This document shows, piece after piece, positions 47,904 through 55,060 of a DNA stretch of 64,000 nucleotides. A model generated the notes under the pieces. It did not search any database and was not told the origin of the DNA. It was given only the letters and a program-made list of their open reading frames with translations. Position 1 is the stretch's first letter, and each line of letters begins with the position of its first letter. Source of the stretch: a virus. The stretch lies in the IMG/VR virus record IMGVR_UViG_3300010371_000001, positions 1-64,000 of that record; one strand, written 5' to 3'. The position numbers were made by a program, and so were the translations under genes.

Positions 47904-48362
47904 ATGGGACTCATCGGCAACGCCATGTATGGCATCTCCTTCGATCCAGCGAGCATGGCACGCATTGCGGCACTGGTCAATGCGCAACCAGTGTTTGCGC
48001 GCTATAATCTTGCGGCAATGCGCGTCTGCGTGAACTTGGTCGTCCAAAAGGCAATAGCGAACGCGCCGGTGAAGGACGGCCATTTGTGGAAAGCCATTCG
48101 TGGCTATCCGCTATCCCCCTGGCTTGGCCAAGTCGGTGTTCTTGGTAATATCCCCTACGGTCGGCGGCGCGAGTTTGGCTTCGACAATATGACCGACAAA
48201 CTTGGCCGGACGTACTCACGCGGCGATCCTTTGTACACTAACACCGATGCACGCAGTCACATGCACTATCTTGGTCGCGCACTGGATAGCAGTCGCCCCT
48301 TCATCGCCAACGCATTCCGCACCGCTACCCAAATGGCCATCCGTGCCTACATCGCACCATAG
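47904..48362 (+). CDS. HK97 gp10-like neck protein, 152 aa
   Basis: Helical N-terminus (FDPASMARIAALVNAQPVFAR) followed by VVQKAIANAPVKDGHLWKAI, which fits the family motif in which a helix precedes AP..tG.L..si. A Tyr-Gly-rich segment then YLGRALDSSRPFIANAF close it. Such proteins join the neck to the tail. Ribosome site is weak. Confidence 0.75.
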   Translation: MGLIGNAMYGISFDPASMARIAALVNAQPVFARYNLAAMRVCVNLVVQKAIANAPVKDGHLWKAIRGYPLSPWLGQVGVLGNIPYGRRREFGFDNMTDKLGRTYSRGDPLYTNTDARSHMHYLGRALDSSRPFIANAFRTATQMAIRAYIAP

Positions 48363-48373
48363 AAAGTCCATCC

Positions 48374-48661
48374 ATGTACGTGCTCATTTCCACCTGCCCG
48401 CACTGCGGCGCACCAATCTATGTCCCCTATGAAAGTTCCTCCGGCCAGCCCCTGCTCTCTGAGAGCGGGCTGTGGCATGCCGTGCAAGAGCCACGCTTCT
48501 CGTGCCAGTGCCGGGAAATTATGGTCGTGGCTCCTGTTGAATGTACGCCTGCTACCGTTACTGATGAAGTGCCGCCTCGCGCTGAGTATCATCGTCCCCG
48601 CCGCACCAGCGGCTATGATGCCATCAAGCCCAGCTTTGGCGTAGGGCGGAAAGAAGGGTAA
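48374..48661 (+). CDS. Zn-ribbon protein, 95 aa
   Basis: N-terminal CPHCG and a later CQCRE give a four-Cys ribbon; a His-free design. The C-terminal half is basic and Pro-rich. It lies between neck and tail-terminator genes. Small Zn-ribbon structural proteins have been seen in this position, but the role here is unclear. Confidence 0.6.
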   Translation: MYVLISTCPHCGAPIYVPYESSSGQPLLSESGLWHAVQEPRFSCQCREIMVVAPVECTPATVTDEVPPRAEYHRPRRTSGYDAIKPSFGVGRKEG

Positions 48662-48662
48662 T

Positions 48663-49244
48663 ATGGCATCCGGCCCCAACACCCTCAACGTGCTGCAAAG
48701 CATTCAATATCGGATCTTCACTGAGGTGCTGGTCAGCAGTGCGTCACCCTTCACCTCGTGGGCGCTGACGCCCAACCCGGATAATCCTGGTAGCGTCAGT
48801 GACTATACGCGCTTTGGGACCAATCGACAGGGACAAGTGACGACCGCCATTTACATCGGCATGCCCAAAGTGCCGAACCCCAACTACCCCGTGCAATGCC
48901 ATATCATTCCGCCGTTTCAAGAGCAAATCTATCGCAAAAGCATGGGCGGCAAGGTCTTCGATGAGCAATCCATCTACATTCGTTTCCTCTCGCTCAACGT
49001 GGGCGACTGGTATGATAATCAGATTTCCATGATGGCCCTACGTGATGTGGCTGTTCCCATGATTCAGCGCCATGCCGAAATGCCAGGAGGCATCGCCACC
49101 ACCGCCAGCAAAGAGATGCCTGGGGGCAATGGCATGCCCACGGGCTACAACCGTGTGGAAGTCATTGGCCGCGAGTGGGACACGTGGGGTTTTGTGTGGT
49201 GGGTGCGCCAGGAGTACACCCTTACAGATGGGTTTGTGACGTAG
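48663..49244 (+). CDS. Probable tail terminator protein, 193 aa
   Basis: Beta-rich with long segments (TSWALTPNPDNPGS, EQIYRKSMGG, EVIGREWDTWGFVWWVRQEYTLTDGF). Position between the neck protein and the tail tube, and a size near 190 aa, suit a tail-completion or terminator protein. Family not confirmed. Confidence 0.55.
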   Translation: MASGPNTLNVLQSIQYRIFTEVLVSSASPFTSWALTPNPDNPGSVSDYTRFGTNRQGQVTTAIYIGMPKVPNPNYPVQCHIIPPFQEQIYRKSMGGKVFDEQSIYIRFLSLNVGDWYDNQISMMALRDVAVPMIQRHAEMPGGIATTASKEMPGGNGMPTGYNRVEVIGREWDTWGFVWWVRQEYTLTDGFVT

Positions 49245-49330
49245 CCCCTCTATCTTTTATGCACGCCAACATGGCGTTGTAGCGACGCCCATCCATGATG
49301 GTTTCCCCTTCACGTGGCGCAACAATCTCC

Positions 49331-49353
49331 CATCTTCACCGAAAACCTTAACC
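49331..49353 (+). promoter_or_regulatory. Repeated leader motif, copy 2
   Basis: CATCTTCACCGAAAACCTTAACC, matching 34034-34055 except for one extra A, ends 14 nt before the ATG at 49368. A short hairpin (ACGCCA-ACA-TGGCGT) lies upstream at about 49261-49275. Confidence 0.45.
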
Positions 49354-49367
49354 CCACGAGGTATCCC

Positions 49368-49646
49368 ATGCCCAAATCCCCCAAAGCGGATGCGCCTCTC
49401 GTATCCGCTGAACCCCTTGCGCCTGCCCCCATCCTCATCCCCATTGCTGGCGGCGATTCCCGTCTCCCGCAGGGGCTGCATCTGGGCGAGGGCGTCTGGT
49501 ACGCCGAAGAACTGCCTGATGGCCGCATTGTGCCGCAGGGGCTGCCCCCAGCGGTTATCGCCGCCTTCTATCCCGATCTTGTTCCCCTTGCCTCACCTAC
49601 CCCGGCGGACCCCTTGCCGCCGCCACCATCCGTCGAGGAGTTATAA
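49368..49646 (+). CDS. Pro-rich hypothetical protein, 92 aa
   Basis: ATG 49368 after CGAGGTATCCC. Pro/Ala-rich and probably partly disordered, with one short ordered stretch (LPQGLHLGEGVWYAEELPDGRIV). It may be a tail accessory or a linker protein. Unknown family. Confidence 0.5.
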   Translation: MPKSPKADAPLVSAEPLAPAPILIPIAGGDSRLPQGLHLGEGVWYAEELPDGRIVPQGLPPAVIAAFYPDLVPLASPTPADPLPPPPSVEEL

Positions 49647-49649
49647 CCG

Positions 49650-51290
49650 ATGGCCTCCACCCCTAAGGGCTATAGTGGGGTGGCGCTTGAGAACACGTCT
49701 GGAATCCAGCAGTTGCTCAGCGCCACCGCCGTCTCTAGCTTGCCCGTCTCCCTCACCAGCAGCACGGCGCTCACTGCTGCCACGACTGGCATGCACCTGC
49801 TGATCCGCGCCTACAACCATACGGCCACCGGCACCATCACCGTCGCTGGGACTGCCGTCAATTCCTTGGCGGTGGTCAGTGAGACCACCACTACCATTCC
49901 CATCTTGGAAAACCCCGGCAACTACGCCGATTACGTCACCAGTGCCGTGTATGGTGCGGTGAATGCCTCTGGCGTGACACTGGGTGGCGGTCTCACGAAT
50001 GGCTCCATCACCATCTATGGCATCCAGGCTGCTAAACGCATGGTGTTGGGCGAGTTCAAGCTGGTGGACAAACGCCAGGAGCATGTGGTCCCGACACAGC
50101 GCGGCGACTTCTCCGAAAGTCACATCCCCAGCCTGCCCTTGGCGGATGACCCGGAGTGGGAATACCAGGCGGACCTCTGGCCAGATTCATCCAGCTTCAT
50201 TTTCACCACAGGCATCAACGCATCGCCCACCACCACCGCCATCCCGGCGAGTCCCGTGGCAATCCTGGGCGCAACCAGCGTCACCACCTCTGGCACCGTT
50301 TCGGCATCGCTACAACCCACGACCCCTGGCATGATCCTCGTCATTGCCCTCACGGGCTCCCCCACGACCGCGCAAACCGTGTCGGTAACAGGAACGAACG
50401 TGTATGGCGAGCCGGTCACCGAAGTGGTTGTCTCCAGCACCAAGACCACAGGCACGTGGTACAGCTACAACACGTTCGCCAGCATCGCCAGTAATGGCAT
50501 CGCCTACGGCGCATTCGGCGGTACGGGGTCCATCACCGTCAATGGCCAGTTCCTCTGGCAACTCTCGGCCAATACGAGCGACGCCACCCTCAACTCGTTT
50601 GCTGCCTGTCAGTACGATGGCATCGGCTCATATGTCGCCCCAGACTGCATCACGGACTCGTGGGAACTGCAATGGGGCGAGGACAAAGAGGCCAAAATCA
50701 GCGCCAAGGGCAAATGCCAGGCGGTGCTGAACGTCGGCAATTTTGCCACATCCACCAGTCAGGTACCCGCCCTCACCAATCCGCTGGATGAGGCGATCAC
50801 CGGCTGGCGTGGCTTGGTATTCATTGATGCCATCAGTGGCACGCCTGGCACCACGTCATTTGGCACCGCCATCGAGGGCAAGATCGCCTGCGCGCTGAAG
50901 CAGAAGACGACGCACACGAGTGCCTGGAACCCCCCGGCGCGCTGGTTCAGCAAGGTGGACAGGGGCCGCCGTGAGGTGATGGTCGAACTCAAAGTTTACA
51001 TGGATGCCACGACCTATCAGAATGAGTACGCCCAGGCCTGGAAACGCGGCACCCGTCGCCTCATCCAGATCCAGTTGCAGGGACTCAACGCGATGGGAAC
51101 CAGCAGCGGCACCACCTACTCCCCTGGCTACACCTTCAATATGCCCGTGCGCTGGGTGGAAGATCCCACCCGTGAGTTCACGCTCTCCCAGGAGTTTGTG
51201 ACGCTGACCTTGAAGGGCCGCGCCTACTATGATCCAGGGCTGGGCTATGACCTCAACGTCACACTCAACAGCCGCTACCAGGCGTGGTAG
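49650..51290 (+). CDS. Major tail tube protein with Ig-like domains, 546 aa
   Basis: ATG 49650, 3 nt after the previous stop. Beta-rich throughout. Segments ~25-115 and ~190-300 look like Ig-like or bacterial-type beta domains (TITVAGTAVNSLAVV; TVSVTGTNVYGEPVTEVVVSS). A region near 340-400 (ELQWGEDKEAKISAKGKCQ) and the C-terminal part fit tail-tube proteins. It lies before the chaperone and tape measure. Its 546-aa length is large for a tube protein, consistent with added surface domains. Confidence 0.78.
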   Translation: MASTPKGYSGVALENTSGIQQLLSATAVSSLPVSLTSSTALTAATTGMHLLIRAYNHTATGTITVAGTAVNSLAVVSETTTTIPILENPGNYADYVTSAVYGAVNASGVTLGGGLTNGSITIYGIQAAKRMVLGEFKLVDKRQEHVVPTQRGDFSESHIPSLPLADDPEWEYQADLWPDSSSFIFTTGINASPTTTAIPASPVAILGATSVTTSGTVSASLQPTTPGMILVIALTGSPTTAQTVSVTGTNVYGEPVTEVVVSSTKTTGTWYSYNTFASIASNGIAYGAFGGTGSITVNGQFLWQLSANTSDATLNSFAACQYDGIGSYVAPDCITDSWELQWGEDKEAKISAKGKCQAVLNVGNFATSTSQVPALTNPLDEAITGWRGLVFIDAISGTPGTTSFGTAIEGKIACALKQKTTHTSAWNPPARWFSKVDRGRREVMVELKVYMDATTYQNEYAQAWKRGTRRLIQIQLQGLNAMGTSSGTTYSPGYTFNMPVRWVEDPTREFTLSQEFVTLTLKGRAYYDPGLGYDLNVTLNSRYQAW

Positions 51291-51310
51291 CACGTCAACC
51301 ATTCACCCCG

Positions 51311-51340
51311 CCCTGTGAAGGCGTACAGCGCCTCACAGGG
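51311..51340 (+). terminator. Strong hairpin after the tail-tube gene
   Basis: CCCTGTGA (51311-51318) pairs with TCACAGGG (51333-51340), with GGCG (51320-51323)/CGCC (51329-51332) inside. No T-run follows. It likely attenuates or stabilises transcript between the abundant tube protein and the scarce chaperone. Confidence 0.6.
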
Positions 51341-51362
51341 CCATTCGAGAGAGGAAACCCGC

Positions 51363-51953
51363 ATGCCCCGCAGTTATACCAGCAATGACGAAACCCGTGA
51401 GAAGAAGATTCTGCATGCGCCCTGGTGGTCGGACACGTTCACTACTGACGGCAATCCCAATAGCCCGGAATGCGACGAAGAGCAGGGCGGCATCCCTGTT
51501 GAACGCTGCGTCGTGTTTGCCCGGCGTCTGCACATTGATGATGAAGCCGTAAATCGGCGTGTCTTTGGCACGATGGAAGCCCCCAAGCCGGGGCAGAAGA
51601 TCGACACGAGCATGACGGCGAAGACGCCCACCTACCTCATGCAGCAGATGATCGTGGAACTCACTGATGATGAGGGCCATCCCGCCCCCATGTTGAATAT
51701 TATTGGCAAGCGTCCCCTGCTCAGTGAAGCGTTCATCAAAGGGATGGATAAGCGCGACACGGACTACATCATCCAGCAACTCGACGCCCTCAATGAGGCT
51801 CCGGTGCCAGTGACGGAAAGGGATGAGGAAGAGGCTGCCAAGCGCAATGCCGCACGGCAAGACAAACTCGACCGCGGCTTCCCAGGGGCGCGGATTGATC
51901 CCCCGGTCTCACCGGAGGAAATCGCCCAGGACGACTTTCGCACGTATCGCTAA
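51363..51953 (+). CDS. Tail-assembly chaperone, frame-0 product, 196 aa
   Basis: ATG 51363 after GAGAGAGGAAACCCGC. The N-terminus has ILHAPWWSD and the C-terminal half QQMIVELTDDEG and KGMDKRDTDYIIQQLDALN. Its position before the tape measure and the overlapping open frame match the G/GT pattern in siphoviruses. It shares both blocks with the paralogue at 23717. The tail end (RIDPPVSPEEIAQDDFRTYR) leads into the shift site. Confidence 0.8.
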   Translation: MPRSYTSNDETREKKILHAPWWSDTFTTDGNPNSPECDEEQGGIPVERCVVFARRLHIDDEAVNRRVFGTMEAPKPGQKIDTSMTAKTPTYLMQQMIVELTDDEGHPAPMLNIIGKRPLLSEAFIKGMDKRDTDYIIQQLDALNEAPVPVTERDEEEAAKRNAARQDKLDRGFPGARIDPPVSPEEIAQDDFRTYR

Positions 51954-52233
51954 GGCGCTCTTCGCCGGAACCTCCCTTGGCCCGCCTGGTTCCAGTGCGC
52001 GAAGTGATCCGCGCGTCACGTTCGTCATGCAGTCACTCAGGGAGTGGCAGTATCTGATTGAGATGGGGACGGATTATTGGCTCCTGCATGACGAGCCGCC
52101 CACCTCCGCCTACCTCTGGCGACTCCACGCGCTGCAATGCGCGCATAATGCCGCCGAAGCAGATGCCATGAGCAAGGCCAGGCCTGACACGGACTCCGCT
52201 GGCAATGCCCGCACCACCACCTCGCGCTCCTGA
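51940..52233 (+). CDS. Chaperone C-terminal extension in the +1 frame, 97 aa
   Basis: The +1 frame is open from before 51940 and runs to 52233 without a ribosome site near the only late ATG (52027). The encoded segment (QSLREWQYLIEMGTDYWLLHD, then PPTSAYLWRLHALQCAH) resembles the T part of the GT fusion. A slip from TTT to TTC at 51936-51939 would give it; so would a +1 slip at CGC-TAA, the zero-frame stop. Confidence 0.65.
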   Translation, partial: ARIAKALFAGTSLGPPGSSARSDPRVTFVMQSLREWQYLIEMGTDYWLLHDEPPTSAYLWRLHALQCAHNAAEADAMSKARPDTDSAGNARTTTSRS

Positions 52234-52242
52234 GGTTTCCCC

Positions 52243-53904
52243 ATGCCCACCTCATCCCTCACCACGCTGGCCTGTCGCCTCGCCGCCATTCGCATCGACC
52301 TGCGCGCCATGCAGCGGGTGCAGATGGCCGAGGCGTTGCGCAACTACGAATATTGGGTGCAGACTGCCAATGGTGGCGAGGTGGAGCACGAGGTCACAAC
52401 GGGCGCAGGTGGCAAATGGATCGCCAATGAGGTTATCGCCACCATTGGCGGCGCAGGCAAAAGCGCATGGGAGGGCGTGACGCATCACAGCGCGAAGGCC
52501 AGTAGCAAGGCTGGTGGATTGAAAGGCGAGAGCGCGCCCAAGGCCGCCACACCTCGCAAGACACCCGAACAGAAGGCGTCTGAACACGCCGCGCAGATTC
52601 ATCAGGCGCTGGAAGACTGGAAAAGCGGGCGTGCCTATTACGGTAAGGGCAACTATCGCATCCACGTAGGTGATGAGAAGTTCCTCGGCAAGTTTACCGG
52701 CAAGAGCGTGATGGCCTCCTGGAACAAGGCAGCGAAACTGGAATTCCCCGATGTGGATGCGCTCCATCGTGCTGCGCATGAGCCAAACTATACGCCGAAA
52801 GTGGATTTTAGCCGACCAGCGAAAGGCGCAGGGAAGGCCACTGGAAGCAAATCGACCGCGACACCGAACCGTGATGTAGAGATCGCCGCTGGCATCGCCG
52901 CTCAGCGCGCCTATCGGGACGCCACCGCCCAACGTGACCAGATCTTGCGTGACATGGAGCAAGGGCGACGTACCCATCCATACGATACCAACTTCACGAC
53001 GCGCTACAAGGCGGAGCATGGCTTTGCCGACATCGTAGCGAAACGACGCCAGGCAGCGGCGGCGGCGGATAAAGTTGCCAAGACACTCACACATGAAGAG
53101 CGTCAACGTCTCTATGACGAGATGCACCAGCACACCGAACAAGCGCCTCGCTCATCTTCCCGCGAAGAACAGCATCATCATTATGAAGAAGCATTCGCAC
53201 GCGGGGATTTGCTAGCACGGCAGAAGAATTTGCCAAGCGAATCACCGCCCAAGGGCAGCAGCACGAAGGCGACGGGCGGCGGAAAGAAGGCGGGGGCGGG
53301 GGCGGCGAAAACCCAAGACAATCTCTATGGCACCGCTAAGAATGTCACGCTCCCCAAGAGCCGCAAAGGTGAAACGATCTACGATTCACCGATGCTACCA
53401 CTATTCCTGCACGAGATCCAGGATAATCCGAGGAGTAAGATCGGCGATGGCGCGGTGCTCGTCACGTTCCCCAAGGATGTCAGCAAGATCTTCGCAACGG
53501 CGGGCAACATTGAGAAGGACCGCGAACTCCAAGCAGCAGAACAAACACGGCGTGATGCCAGTCCCGTCTATCGCGACCTGCGGGAACGCGGCGAAGTCAC
53601 CTATTATAACGCCAACGGCACTAATCAGGAGAACGCATACATCACTATCCGCTATCGCTATGATATGCAGCACCGCATCCCAGTGTACGATGTATTCATG
53701 GGTGACAGCACACAACCTGCCAAGGATTTTGCCAACCTCCTGTGGACGCCCGATCAGGCATTGCGATTCATTCAGGATACATCTATCCCCAATTTGCGCA
53801 CCGACCGCGCCACCACCCCCGACCTCACCGCATTAGCCGAGCGCGTGGTAGCAGTACATGCGCAGATGGCGCGAATACGGCGGCGGGATGGCGGCGAGGG
53901 CTAG
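52243..53904 (+). CDS. Tagged protein near the chaperone, 553 aa
   Basis: ATG 52243 after TGAGGTTTCCCC. The N-terminal helix (LTTLACRLAAIRIDLRAMQR) and the tag (VEHEVTTGAGGKWIANE, then the EGVTHHSAKAS motif) are like those in 38191 and 24282. A Lys/Ala-rich linker and helical parts follow. The last ~200 residues contain a mixed domain (NLYGTAKNVTLPKSRKGETIYDS, RYRYDMQHRIPVYDVFMGD), then a helix at the end (TALAERVVAVHAQMARI). Variable C-terminus with common N-terminus suggests a targeted effector or virion cargo, which is inference. Confidence 0.6.
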   Translation: MPTSSLTTLACRLAAIRIDLRAMQRVQMAEALRNYEYWVQTANGGEVEHEVTTGAGGKWIANEVIATIGGAGKSAWEGVTHHSAKASSKAGGLKGESAPKAATPRKTPEQKASEHAAQIHQALEDWKSGRAYYGKGNYRIHVGDEKFLGKFTGKSVMASWNKAAKLEFPDVDALHRAAHEPNYTPKVDFSRPAKGAGKATGSKSTATPNRDVEIAAGIAAQRAYRDATAQRDQILRDMEQGRRTHPYDTNFTTRYKAEHGFADIVAKRRQAAAAADKVAKTLTHEERQRLYDEMHQHTEQAPRSSSREEQHHHYEEAFARGDLLARQKNLPSESPPKGSSTKATGGGKKAGAGAAKTQDNLYGTAKNVTLPKSRKGETIYDSPMLPLFLHEIQDNPRSKIGDGAVLVTFPKDVSKIFATAGNIEKDRELQAAEQTRRDASPVYRDLRERGEVTYYNANGTNQENAYITIRYRYDMQHRIPVYDVFMGDSTQPAKDFANLLWTPDQALRFIQDTSIPNLRTDRATTPDLTALAERVVAVHAQMARIRRRDGGEG

Positions 53905-53906
53905 GG

Positions 53907-54866
53907 CTACGAGGCATCCTCCTCGAAGAGCATGGCTTGGGTGAGATGTGTGGATGGCTCTGACGAGACGGCATATCCCTCAACTGTGATAATGCCTTCT
54001 TTGACGAAATGTCGTAAGCTGCGGTAAACGTTGTCTCGGCTCATGGAGTATCGTTCCATGAGCGACTTCACTGCCTTCATCAGAAGCACTGGCACATGCG
54101 GTACCCACCCCAATTCGTGCAATGCAGCAAGGACGGTTTCAAGCCGTTGCTGGCTACGTTGTCGCTGATAATTCTGCCCCGCTTCTAGGCGTGCCTGCTC
54201 ATTCGCTGAGAGTTCACGCGGCTTCTGGGCAGTGCGCCGAGCCTCAGTCCATTGTACCCCTGATTTAGCACGACTAATCTTCTCGCGGACTTCTGGCGGC
54301 TTGGGTCCCGTCTTCGCCCCACGCCGCCGCGCATAATAGGCTTCTCGTTCAGGTGTTTTACCACGCGCTTTGATCGCCGCTGCGCGTTTGGCAATAAGTT
54401 CGGGGTCTTGTTTCTTGCCTAGTCGCGCTTCTAAAGATCGTGTACGTGCCAGCGGGGAGAAGGCACTGTTCTTCTGCGCCTCTCGCATTTTGGCGAGAGT
54501 CTCTGGTCGGGCCTTTACACCTAATCGACTACGACCAACAAAGAGGCAGAGATTGTAACGAGGCTTTCGCTCATCAATGTACCACTGTTCGCGGTCATCT
54601 AATTTGCGTTTGTTATCCACCCACTCCAACACTTCCCAGCCAAACGCCTCAGCGCCATATTTATCCCAGGCTCTTTGTAAGTGAGCGGTGTTGATACCGA
54701 GGCGCAATTCACGCATATGTTTATGCCATCGATGCCGCAGATGGACCGCTTGGCCGATATATTCATCTTGCTGCTCGCCATCTAAACGGTAGATGTGGTA
54801 AATGCATGAATGCTTGAGTTCGTCGGGGGTGTATTGAGAGTACGGAAACTCTGCGTCACGGGGCAT
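53907..54866 (-). CDS. GIY-YIG endonuclease, 319 aa
   Basis: - strand ATG 54866 after TAGGAGCTAAGAAC. GIY-YIG domain at the N-terminus: CIYHIY...EYIG, RHRWHKH (catalytic Arg), DDREQWYIDERKPRYNL (catalytic Glu). NUMOD-like repeats follow (RLGVKARPETLAKMREA; PPEVREKISRAKSGVQW), then a winged-helix end (SMSRDNVYRSLRHFVKEGI). This is a homing-endonuclease type. It sits alone between tagged protein and tape measure with opposite orientation, as an invader would. Confidence 0.88.
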   Translation of the reverse strand: MPRDAEFPYSQYTPDELKHSCIYHIYRLDGEQQDEYIGQAVHLRHRWHKHMRELRLGINTAHLQRAWDKYGAEAFGWEVLEWVDNKRKLDDREQWYIDERKPRYNLCLFVGRSRLGVKARPETLAKMREAQKNSAFSPLARTRSLEARLGKKQDPELIAKRAAAIKARGKTPEREAYYARRRGAKTGPKPPEVREKISRAKSGVQWTEARRTAQKPRELSANEQARLEAGQNYQRQRSQQRLETVLAALHELGWVPHVPVLLMKAVKSLMERYSMSRDNVYRSLRHFVKEGIITVEGYAVSSEPSTHLTQAMLFEEDAS

Positions 54867-54911
54867 GTTCTTAGCTCCTACATGCTAATCCTACTCTTTG
54901 TGAGCCGTCAG

Positions 54912-54933
54912 GAGGGGTAGGAATCCCTCTTTT
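54912..54933 (+). terminator. Terminator hairpin 1
   Basis: GAGGGG (54912-54917) pairs with TCCCTC (54924-54929, one G-U), then TTTTC. A short terminator in front of the tape measure. Confidence 0.5.
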
Positions 54934-55012
54934 CAGGAAGTGCTGATCAGGCACCCCTTAGGCGGCACTTCAGTATAGCATTCTTTTTCCTGCTAAGCAG
55001 AAGCGGAAGTAC

Positions 55013-55044
55013 AAGCGCCATGGCCCAAAAGCTATGGCGCTTTT
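55013..55044 (+). terminator. Terminator hairpin 2
   Basis: AAGCGCCAT (55013-55021) pairs with ATGGCGCTT (55034-55042) around a 12-nt loop, then TT. It ends 16 nt before the tape-measure start and includes the alternative ATG at 55034. Confidence 0.65.
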
Positions 55045-55060
55045 CGTTGGGAGACATCAT

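Noticed and set aside
55034-55060. Earlier start of the tape measure
   Set aside because: ATG 55034 is inside the terminator stem and has no ribosome site, while 55061 has GGGAG at 7 nt.
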